Source: Streptomyces sp. NBC_01197 (GTDB lineage: Bacteria > Actinomycetota > Actinomycetes > Streptomycetales > Streptomycetaceae). Taken from it: 64,000 nucleotides of DNA. The first letter of the stretch is position 1. Each line of letters opens with the position of its first letter. The notes beneath the pieces are model-generated. The model saw only the letters and a list, made by a program, of their open reading frames with translations. It did no database searches and was not told the origin of the DNA. Below, one piece after another: positions 21,901 to 30,300 of the stretch. Location: NCBI RefSeq assembly GCF_036010505.1, contig NZ_CP108569.1:7270001-7334000 (forward strand), written 5' to 3'. The translations under genes and the position numbers were made by a program.

Positions 21901-24350
21901 ACAGCGGGCAGGAAGACTTCGCGGTGGGTACGCCGATCGCCGAGCGGCCGCTGCCCGAACTCGACGACGTCATGGGCCCGTTCACCAACACGGTCCCGAT
22001 CAGGCTGGACCTCTCCGGCGACCCGTCCTTCGCGGCGCTGCTCGACCGCACCAGGGAGCGGGCGCTGGAGGCTTACGCACACGGCGCGTTGCCCTTCGAG
22101 ACCCTGGTGGGCGAACTCGGACTGGCCCGCGACCTCAGCCGCACCCCGGTGTTCCAGACCATGGTCTCGCTGCAGGACGACCCGCTGGGCGGACTCGACC
22201 TGCCGGGCATGAGCAGCGAGCGCCTCGACGTACCACGTGACACCGCCAGGTTCGACCTGCTGCTCGCCCTCTCCGACGGTCCGGCAGGCCTGTCCGGCGC
22301 GCTGGAGTTCAACGAGGAGATCTTCGACCGGGCCACGGCGCAGGAGCTGACCGCCCATCTGGAGGCGGTCCTGGAGGAGGTCGTGCGCGATGCCGGGGGG
22401 CCGGTCTCCCGGATCCCGCTGCTCGACGCCACGCAGACGAGGCGCATCCTGCGAGAGTGGAACGACACCGCGGTGCCGCAGCGGCCCGTCGCGATTCACA
22501 CCCTCTTCGACGATCAGGAGGCCGCGGCCCCGGACGCGGTGGCGGTGTGCGACCTCAGCCGCAGCTGGACGTACCACGAACTGCGCGGCAGGTCGGAGCA
22601 GGTGGCCCGGGAACTGCTGCCCTTGCCGGGCAGGGACGTGGCCGTGCTGATGGGCCGCTCTGCCGCGGCGGTGGCCGCGGTGCTGGGCGTACTGAAGGCG
22701 GGCAAGGCGTACGTGCCGGTCGACCCCGCCTTCCCGGCCGGCCGGATCGCCGGAATCCTGGACATCTGCGGCGCCGTCTGCCTGCTCGCCGACCCGGAGC
22801 ACCTCGCGCAGGCCGAAGAACTGGCGGCAGGCCGGCCGGGGATGCGGGTGGTGCTGGTCGACGCCGACGCCACACTGACGCCGGTGCACGATGCGGCCGA
22901 ACTGCCGCCGGTGGCACCGGAGTCGGTCGCGTACACGATCTTCACCTCCGGGTCCACGGGCATCCCGCAGGGAGTCGTGCTCCAGCACGCGGCGGTGGTC
23001 AACACGTTGCGCTGGGTCATCGACACCCTCGGGTTCAGTCCGTCCGACCGGCTGCTGTGGGTCACCTCGCTCTGCTTCGACCTCTCGGTCTTCGACATCT
23101 TCGGCACCCTCGCGTCGGGCGGCCGGATCAGGATCGCCCAGGAGGAGGAACTCGCCGAGCCGTCCTGCCTGGCGGAGCTGCTGCTGGCCGGCGAGGTCAC
23201 CGTCTGGGACTCGGCGCCGGCCGCGCTGCAGCGGCTGCTGCCGGCCCTGGAGCGGCGTGCGGCGCGGCCTGCCAGTCCGGCGGTACGCCTGGTCATGCTC
23301 AGCGGTGACTGGATCCCGGTGACCATGCCGGACCGGTTGCGCGAGCTGCTGCCCGGCGTCCATGTCCGGTCACTCGGCGGGGCCACCGAGGCGGCGATCT
23401 GGTCCAACCACTTCCCCGTGGAACGCGTCGACCCGTCCTGGATCAGCATCCCGTACGGCCGTCCGATCCAGAACGCCCGGTACCACGTGCTGGACCGCTG
23501 GATGCAGCCCTGCCCGGTCGGGGTCCCCGGCGACCTGTACATCGGCGGCGCCTGCCTGGCCCTCGGCTACGTCGACCCGAAGATCACCGCGCAGCGGTTC
23601 GTACCTGACCCTCACAGCGGCCGGGCCGGTGAGCGCCTGTACCGCACCGGCGACCTGGCGCGCTACCGGCGGGACGGGAACCTGGAGCTGCTCGGGCGTT
23701 CGGACCAGCAAGTGAAGATCCGCGGCTTCCGGGTCGAGCCCGGGGAGGTTGAGGCCGCGCTGCGCCGCTGCGCGGACGTCCGCGAGGCGACCGTCGCCGT
23801 GCGCGACGATCTGCCGGGCGGGCGCTGCCTGGTGGGCTACGCCGTCCCCAGCGACGGGCACAGCCTCGACGAGGGGCAGTTGAACAAGGAACTGCGCGCC
23901 CGGTTGCCCGGATACATGGTTCCGAGCCATCTGGTCCAGTTGGAGCGGCTCCCGGTGACAGCCAACGGCAAGCTCGACCGGCGCGCGCTTCCGGCCCCGG
24001 TCCTCGGCTCCGCGGGAGCGGACTTCGCCAGCCCGCGGACCGGGACCGAACAGTCCATCGCCGAGGTGTGGAGCCAGGTGCTCGGGGTGGAGCGGCCCGG
24101 CAGCCGCGACAACATCTTCGACCTGGGCGGCAACTCGCTGCGTCTGGCCGAGATCCATGCCCGGCTCCAGGAGCGCTGCGGCGGGCAGCTCCAGCTCGTC
24201 CATCTCTTCGAGAACCCGACGATCGAGGGCCTGGCCCGGATGGTCGACGGCCTTGCGGACACCGGATCGGCGGCCGACCGGACCCAGGACCGCGCCGAGC
24301 GCCAGAAGCAGGCCATGCAGCGACGGCGTTCACCGCGCCGCGCCGACTGA
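15954..24350 (+). CDS. NRPS-1: FAAL-ACP-C-A-T-C-A-T lipopeptide synthetase
   Basis: Predicted 2798-aa loading and two-module synthetase. GTG at 15954 is chosen for the GGGGGAAG ribosome site 4-5 nt upstream. Residues 1-585 are a fatty acyl-AMP ligase (YTSGSTG near 176; GRIKDLIVVRGRN near 456) feeding an ACP with Ser619 in GLDSLG. C1 (about 677-1110) has HHAVCD at 801-806 with Leu in place of the final Gly. A1 (about 1143-1615; A10 Lys1612) has code DLFNNALTYK, Ala-like. T1 carries Ser1666. C2 (about 1728-2150) has SHLAVMDG at 1855-1862, so the first His of HHxxxDG is Ser while His1856 remains. A2 (about 2163-2675; Lys2673) has code DLFDMSLIWK, close to Cys codes. T2 carries Ser2728. No epimerase or cyclase domain is seen. 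A TTA codon (17028-17030, Leu359) within the FAAL could make translation depend on bldA. Codes were read by eye against GrsA. Confidence 0.95.
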   Translation: MSHAIDMTPSTDVSTLVDVLSHRAEAQPRCRAFGFLRATGEVAEELTYAELDRRVRALAARLEAEHLAGSRLLLLYPPGLDFVVAFFACLYAGMVAVPMPLPTSRKRAQRQLAAADDARVAAWLTVSASRKMLDEHAANAGGGPGAVLTTDGAPTHRAEDWSGRRPAPADLAFLQYTSGSTGAPRGVMVTHHNLMANSEAIREKFALTARDSSVIWLPPFHDMGLIGGILQPVHTGFPALLMSPQALMRDPGSWLEAISEHRATVSGGPNFGYAHCVRHIDAERTAGLDLSSWRVAFNGAEPIRAESQDSFAEAFAAQGFDPRAFAACYGIAEATLLVSGADRGEGARVLAVDGDQLALHGRVVPAAEGCGRRLVSCGAPAAGHQVLIVDPDRGCQVGDGGVGEIWVSGPSVAAGYLDAPEATAATFGARVADVEGSFLRTGDLGFRHEGELYVTGRIKDLIVVRGRNVHPQDAERIAAAGHPGLDPDAAAAFGYEENGAEALGIVLEVDRHTSAGQLASAADGVRKAATAELGVAVGAVVFTRRGGVPRTTSGKIRRQACREQWLRGELPRLGGDAPGTAAPSGEESAGLRAVLAAVARLSPDALDDSACIFDLGLDSLGVVDLRLRVLAELGVELSLSDLLAGPTVAELAAAVAAAPRILAGPERAEAAYSGASPGQEALLLADDLAGDDSPYVVGRAVKVLGAFRVDDFLTAVRTVVARHPALRTSFVPGDEALARVLHPELPPELAVHDARGQDGAVLTALLEDAACRPMDPATGPLVRTTVIRTAETETVVVFAVHHAVCDLRSLGLLLLEVADAYRSADTAVPDEVASRAHEEAHDAAYGAFAAGQRRLVGTGDDDRLRKHWKAELSGVPLEIRLPMARAAMGSARGAVERFVVPADLSAQVHDFARTHRLTVNAVLQAALHVLLHRLTGEERIAVGTPSANRGRRDQLDVVGYFVNVLPLASTHGPETCFTDAAARLQHALADALEHGELPYAAILQATDRPTDRCNVLVAYQSIQSEHTADIARIALEDPRLPVRVGGLTMLPVPLSRRDNAFDLTMNLADSGAELLGNVEYRADLFAAGDVRQFFDCYLGLLRSALADPAQPVAGLSLSGTPLATALPALETPAAAGAYDETSLPGLFDEWARRTPEATALTDGRRTLTYRELDQAAGRLATELAGRGAGAESVVGVLTGRDARSVIALLGVLKAGAAYLPLDPSLPDDRLQWILGQARVSMVVAAGEARDLPGDIPVVPAEPAQDLPPLPNVPVRPGDLAYVLFTSGSTGRPKGVALTHRNAVSFLAWARERFAADLIAVLAATSFSFDLSVFEIFGPLTSGGTVVLARDVLVLAEDALPAPVALVNTVPSPLAELLRSGRLPQGVRTVNLAGEPLPRPLADAVLGHPSVDRLMNLYGPTEATTYACEALIRADEPGEPPIGRPISGTHAYVLDSRLRPVAPGVPGELYLGGPGLARGYLNDPALTADRFLPDLSRPGERMYRTGDVVRVDAEGQLRYLGRSDDQVKIRGFRIEPGECAVALRRHPAVAEAAVLPREVPGAGRVLCAWLVPATGSTLEPGQVQAFARAQLPPYMVPSAIAVVERLPQTPNGKLDKRALVTPALAAAAGTAAPSGPVEQRLLEIFTELLARQDFGVEDSFFDLGGHSLLVARLITRIRRAFGVALPMRAVFEHPRVSALAPLVAAAADQGAAAVPLLPVPRDPAPAPSSAQERMWLMQQMMPGNTAYSVAGAVRVRGPLDTGLLRRALQEAGRRHEVLRTRLMPGDGGVRQVIGDEPDFGWIEEDLAELPEPARTAAAVRRMAEEAAVPVDLGGSRPVRLVVLRLAADEHLVGLVSHLAVMDGWSSGVFFRHLALAYRSLSGEEGSVLPEPGVQYADFAAWQRASLVPVKQELLSWWTERLDGLPALAVPADRPRPSVMGFRGGSVPVRFGRGLRDRLAALGTGRDATLFMVVLSAFATVLTRHSGQEDFAVGTPIAERPLPELDDVMGPFTNTVPIRLDLSGDPSFAALLDRTRERALEAYAHGALPFETLVGELGLARDLSRTPVFQTMVSLQDDPLGGLDLPGMSSERLDVPRDTARFDLLLALSDGPAGLSGALEFNEEIFDRATAQELTAHLEAVLEEVVRDAGGPVSRIPLLDATQTRRILREWNDTAVPQRPVAIHTLFDDQEAAAPDAVAVCDLSRSWTYHELRGRSEQVARELLPLPGRDVAVLMGRSAAAVAAVLGVLKAGKAYVPVDPAFPAGRIAGILDICGAVCLLADPEHLAQAEELAAGRPGMRVVLVDADATLTPVHDAAELPPVAPESVAYTIFTSGSTGIPQGVVLQHAAVVNTLRWVIDTLGFSPSDRLLWVTSLCFDLSVFDIFGTLASGGRIRIAQEEELAEPSCLAELLLAGEVTVWDSAPAALQRLLPALERRAARPASPAVRLVMLSGDWIPVTMPDRLRELLPGVHVRSLGGATEAAIWSNHFPVERVDPSWISIPYGRPIQNARYHVLDRWMQPCPVGVPGDLYIGGACLALGYVDPKITAQRFVPDPHSGRAGERLYRTGDLARYRRDGNLELLGRSDQQVKIRGFRVEPGEVEAALRRCADVREATVAVRDDLPGGRCLVGYAVPSDGHSLDEGQLNKELRARLPGYMVPSHLVQLERLPVTANGKLDRRALPAPVLGSAGADFASPRTGTEQSIAEVWSQVLGVERPGSRDNIFDLGGNSLRLAEIHARLQERCGGQLQLVHLFENPTIEGLARMVDGLADTGSAADRTQDRAERQKQAMQRRRSPRRAD

Positions 24351-24368
24351 GGTAAGGGAACGACGGCA

Positions 24369-27300
24369 ATGGACAACGACAACACCAACGACAACGCCAT
24401 CGCCATCGTCGGAATGTCGGGACGGTTTCCCGGCGCCGCCGACGTCCAGGCCTTCTGGGCGAACCTGCTGGCCGGCCTCAGCGGTACGGTCACCCCGACG
24501 GACCAGGATCTCGACGCGGCCGGGGTGCCGCCCCAGGTGCGCACGGACCCGGCCTATGTGCGGGCCGCGGGTGCGCTCGAAGGGATCGAGGAGTTCGACG
24601 CGCAGTTCTTCGGACTGACGCCCCGCGAGGCCCAGTTGATGGACCCGCAGCAACGGCTCTTCCTGGAGTGTGCCTGGCACGCCCTGGAGGACTCAGGTAA
24701 CCGGGCCGGCGCCGGGCTCCCGGCCGCCGTCTTCGGCGGCACCGGCGCCAACGGCTATCTGCTGTACAACCTGGCGCCGCACGCGTGGCTCCGCGACCCG
24801 GCGCACGAGTACTCGGTGATCCTCGGCAACGACAAGGACTATCTGGCCTCCCGTACCTCCTACAAGCTCGGACTGTCCGGTCCGAGCATCACGGTGCAGA
24901 CGGCCTGCTCCACCTCGCTGGTCGCGACAGCCATGGCCTGCCAGAGCCTGCTGGACTACCAGTGCGACCTGGCCCTCGCCGGCGGGTCAGCGGTCGTCGT
25001 ACCGCACCGCACCGGCTACCTGTACCAGGAGAGCGGGATCGCCTCCCCGGACGGCGTCTGCCGGCCCTTCGACGCCGACGCCAACGGCACCGTGCGGGGG
25101 AGCGGAGCCGCGGTCGTGGTCCTCAAACGGCTTGAGGACGCGCTCGCGGACGGGGACACCGTGCACGCCGTGATCCGCGGCTGGGCGGTCAACAACGACG
25201 GTTCGGCCAAGGCAGGCTTCACCGCGCCATCGGTGGGCGCGCAGGCCGAGGTGATCGCCCTGGCGCACCAGCTCGCCGAGGTCGAACCTGCCTCGATCGG
25301 CTTCATCGAGGCCCACGGCACCGGAACCACCCTCGGAGACATGGTCGAGGTCGAGGCGCTCCGCCAGGCATTCGAAGGCGTTCCGGGCCGCTGCGCGCTG
25401 GGCTCGGTCAAGGCCTCGATCGGGCACCTCGACGCGGCCTCCGGGGTGGCAGGACTGATCAAGGCGGCCCTCGCCGTCAAGCACGGAACGGTGCCGCCGA
25501 CCCTGAACTTCCGGCGGCCCGGCCCCGCGCTGGGCGCGGAGGACAACCGGTTCTTCGTCAACTCCGAGGCCATCGGCTGGCCGGTGGACACCGGGCCCCG
25601 GCGCGCCGGTGTCAGCTCCCTGGGGATCGGCGGCACCAACGCGCACTTGGTGCTGGAGCAGGCACCGGAGCGGCCGGACCGTCCGGAGGCCGGCGCGGAC
25701 GCTCCGCCTCTGGTGCTGCCGTTGTCGGCGCGTACCGATGCCGCCGTCGCGCAGGCGGCGGAGCGGCTCGCCGGCCACCTGGAGCGGGCCGGCGCCGGCC
25801 TGCTGGTGGCGGATGTCGCGCACACCCTGGTCACCGGCCGTGCGGAGTTCACCTCCCGTACCCATGTGGTCGCCGCGACCGCAGCGGAGGCCGCCGCGGC
25901 CCTGCGCACGCCCGTCGTACCACCGGCCGGGGGCACGGCAGCGCGCCCGCTGGTGATGATGTTCCCCGGCCAGGGCGCCCAGCACCCCGGGATGGCCGAG
26001 TCGCTCTACCGGTCCCAGCCCGTGGTGCGCGAGGCGGTCGACGAGTGCGCCGGACTGCTCCGGCACGAGCTCGGCCGGGACCTGCGCGAGCTGCTCTTCC
26101 CCGGGGACGGGCCGGGCCGGGCGGCCGATGCGGCCGCGCGGCTCGATCGCACCGAGTACACCCAGCCGGCCCTGTTCACCGTGGAGTACGCGCTGGCGCG
26201 GCTGTGGCAGAGCTGGGGTGTGCAGCCGGACCTGATGGTGGGTCACAGCGTCGGCGAGTACGCCGCCGCCTGCATCGCCGGTGTGCTCAGCCTCCCTGAC
26301 GCCGTCCATCTCGTCGCCCTGCGGGGCAGGCTGCTGGCGGCTCAGCCGGCCGGCGGCATGCTGTCGGCCGCGCTGGCCGAGGAGGAGTTGCGCCGACGGC
26401 TGCCGCCGGGTTCGGTGATCGCGGCGGTCAACGCACCCAGGCAGTGCACGGTCGCCGGTCCGCACACGGAGCTGGAAGCGCTCACGGCCGAGCTTTCCGC
26501 CGAGGGGGTGCGGGTCACCGCCCTGCACACCTCGCACGCTTTTCACTCGCCGCTCGTCGCGGACGCCGTGGAGCCGTTCCGGCAGGCCGTCGCGCAGGTG
26601 CGGCTGAACCCGCCGCGCCGACCGTACGTCTCCTCCGTCACCGGCGCCCTGATCACCGCTGAACAGGCGACCGACCCCGGCTACTGGGCCGACCAGCTGG
26701 TGGCACCGGTGCGCTGGCACCAGGCCCTGCTGACCGCCGCCGGGCCGCGGGCCGTCCTGCTGGAGGCCGGGCCGGGACAGTCGCTCGGAGCGCTGGCCCG
26801 GCTCGCCCTGGACCTCAACGCCGGGCATGTCGTCGCCGGTACCCTCCCGAGGCCCGGCGGCGACGAGCGCCGCGCGGTGCTCGATGCGGCCGGTCTGCTC
26901 TGGGACGCGGGTGTCGCGGTGGACCTCACCGCTGTGAACGGCGTGCCCGGCCGCCGGGTTTCGCTGCCCGGATACCCGTTCCAGCGCCGCCGTCACTGGA
27001 TCGACGCGCCGCAGCACCGGGCTGACGGGGGCATGGCCGGGGCACCGCAGCCCGGCCCCCTCGCGGAGGCCGTGAACGACAGGGACCGTGCAGGCGACGA
27101 CCCCGGTGCTGACACCGCCACCGATACCGACGCGGTGCGGGGCGCGGTCGACCGGGCCTGGGCCGAGGTGCTGCTCGGCGCCGCCCCGCAGCCCGAGGAC
27201 AACTTCTTCGACCAGGGGGGCCAGTCCCTGGTCGCCGTCCAACTGCTGTCCCGTATATCCCAGTTGGTCAAGGTCCGGCTCCCGCTTCAGTTGATCTTCG

Positions 27301-30300
27301 ACCATCCGACCCCGCGCGAGCTGGCGATCGCAGTCGCCGCCGAGGCTCTGCGTGGCGCGTCCCGGCCCGACCTGCCGGTCCGGCAGGCGGACCGCTCAGG
27401 CGCGCTGACACTCTCGCCCGCGCAGGAACGGCTCTGGTTCATCGAACAGCTGGAGCCCGGAGGCAACGCCTACAACGTGCCGCAGACCCTGATGCTGGAC
27501 GGCGTGCTCGACCAGGCCGCACTGGAGCGGACCTTCACCGCGCTGGTCGCCCGGCACGAGGCCCTGCGCACCCGGATGGGGATGGACGGCGACGCACCGG
27601 TGCAGCTCGTCGGCGAGCCGTACGAGGTCACAGTGCCGCTCCTGCTGCCCAGCGGTGCCACGGGAGACGCCGAAACCGAGGCGCGGGAGATGGCACTGGC
27701 CGAGCTCCGGCGTCCGTTCGACCTGCTGGCCGGTCCGCTGCTCCGAGCGGCGCTGATCCGGCTGGCACCCGAGCGGCACCTGCTGGTGGTGACCATGCAC
27801 CACCTGGTCACCGACGGCTGGTCCTTCCTCGTGCTGACCCGCGAACTCGTGGAGATGTACGACGCGTTCACCACCGGCCGGGCGCCGCAGCTGCCGCCCG
27901 CCCCGCTGCAGGCGGCCGACCACGCCGCATGGCAGCGCGCCCTGGTGACGGGCGACCACCTCGCCGAGCAGACCGCGTTCTGGACGGAGTACCTCACGGA
28001 CGCCCCGGCCGCGCTGCCACTGCCGCTCGACCGGCCGCGCCCGGCCGTCCAGCGCCACCGTGGCTGCCGCCACCGGATCCAGGTGCCCGCGGACCTCACC
28101 CGGCGGCTGGCCGCGCTGGGCGCTTCCCGGGGCACGACCCCGTTCACCACGCTGCTGGCTCTCTTCTCCGCGGTCCTGCACGCCCACACCGGCAGCCAGG
28201 ACCTGCTCGTGGCGACGCCGGTGGCGGGGCGCGACCGGGCCGAACTCGAAGGCATCGTCGGCTACCTGGTGAACACCGTTGTGGTGCGCGCGCGGTTCGA
28301 GGGTGCCCGCACCGCTGTCGAACTGGTCGACCGGGTACGTGACAGCGCCCTCAAGGCCCTCAGTAACCCGGACGTGCCCTTCGACCAGGTCGTCCAGCTG
28401 GCCGGTGCCGGACGGCAGTTGGACCGCAATCCGCTCGCCCAGGTGCTGTTCACCCTGGAGAACCGGGTCAACGAGGACGTACGGCTGGCCGGTCTGGAGC
28501 TGTCACCGGTCGACCTCGACCCGGGGACCGCCCAGTTCGACCTCGCACTCCACCTCCAGGAGCAGGAGGAGGGCCTCGCGGGCTGGTTCGAGTACGACAA
28601 GGACCTGTTCCTGCCGGACACGGTGGCGCGGCTCGGGGACCACTTCCTTGAGGTGCTGCGCCGCGCCGTGGACGTACCGGACCAGGGGCTGTCCGAGCTG
28701 GTACGGGTGCCGGACGCGGTGCACCGGCTGCTGACCGAGGTGTGGAACACCGGTGCGGGGCAGTTGCCGGCGGACGCGTCGCTGGTCGACCTGTTCACCG
28801 CCTCGGTGGCCGCGGGCCCGGACCGGCCCGCGGTGATCGACGGCGATATGACCTGGTCCTACCGGGAGCTCGACCGGGCCTCGGACCGGATCGCCACCGC
28901 CCTCACCGCGCAGGGGGCGGCCCCCGGCGACCGGATCGGCATCCTGCTCGATCGCGGTGCGGACCTGATCGCCGCGATCTTCGGCGTACTGAAAACGGGC
29001 GCCGCCTATGTCCCGCTCGACCCGACGCACCCGGCCGAACGGCTCGGCCTCGCCGCCGCCGACAGCGGTGTCCGGCTGGTGCTGACCCAGCGGTCCCTGG
29101 CGGACCGGCAGCCTGCCGGCGATGCCCGCACGGTAGTCGTCGACGGACCCGAAGTGCGTTCCGCGACAGCGGACTTCATTCCGTCCCCGGTGGACCCGGG
29201 GAGTCCCGCGTACGTCATCTACACCTCCGGCTCGACCGGGCGCCCCAAGGGCGTCGAGGTGACGCACCACAACGTGGTACGCCTGCTGAGGGTCTCCCAG
29301 GCGTCGTTCGGATTCGGCCCCGATGACGTGTTCGCGCAGTTCTTCTCGCACGCCTTCGACGTCTCGGTGTGGGAAGTCTTCGGCGCCCTCTGCCACGGCG
29401 CCACCCTGGTCACAGTGCCGTACTGGACCAGCCGCGACCCCGACGCCCTGGTGCGGCTGCTGGCCGAACGGCGCGTCACGGTACTCAACCAGACCCCGTC
29501 GTCCTTCCACTCGCTGATCGAGGCCGAAGCACGGTCGACAGACTGCCCACTCTCGCTGCGCGCGGTCGTGCTGGCCGGCGAGAACCTGGACATCGGCACC
29601 CTCGTCCCCTGGTTCGACCGCCACGGTGACCAGCAACCTTCGATCGTCAACATGTACGGGATCACCGAGACCACCGTGCATGTGACGTACCGCCGCATAA
29701 CGGCCGCCGACGTACGTCCTTCGGTCGGCACGCCCGTCGGGGCGGCCCTGCCCGACCTGCGGATCCGGCTGCTGGGCCCGGACGGTGCGCTGGTTCCGAT
29801 CGGCGTGCGCGGGGAGATCTGCGTCGGCGGCGCGGGTCTGGCCGCGCGGTACGTCAACCTGCCCGAGCTGACCGCGGAGCGTTTCGTCCCCGACCCGTTC
29901 GACCCGGAGCCCGGGGCCCTGCTGTACCGCTCGGGCGACCTGGCCCGGTACGACGGCGACGGCGAGCTGTACTACCTGGGCCGCGCCGACCATCAGGTGC
30001 AGATCCGCGGTTTCCGGGTCGAGCCGGGAGAGGTACAGACCGTGCTCGCCCGGCACCCGGCGCTGACAGGTGCGGTGGTCGTCGCCGCCACCGCGCCCGA
30101 CGGCGGAACGGAGCTGGTCGGCTATCCGGTGCCGCTGCCCGGCGCCGAGCGGCCGACCGACACCGAGCTGCGGGAGTTCCTGCGTTCCCGGCTGCCGGAG
30201 TACATGGTGCCCGCGCACCTGGTGCCGATCGCGGAGATCCCGCTCACGGCGAACGGCAAGATCGACCGGGCGGCGCTGCCCGGACCGAGCCGGCAGTCGC

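Noticed and set aside
21120..22400. Heterocyclisation (Cy) domain before the Cys-like A domain
   Set aside because: The DxxxxDxxS motif is absent; the domain has a C-type SHLAVMDG.
26500..26560. Methylmalonyl-CoA-specific AT
   Set aside because: The specificity motif is HAFH, typical of malonyl-CoA, rather than YASH.
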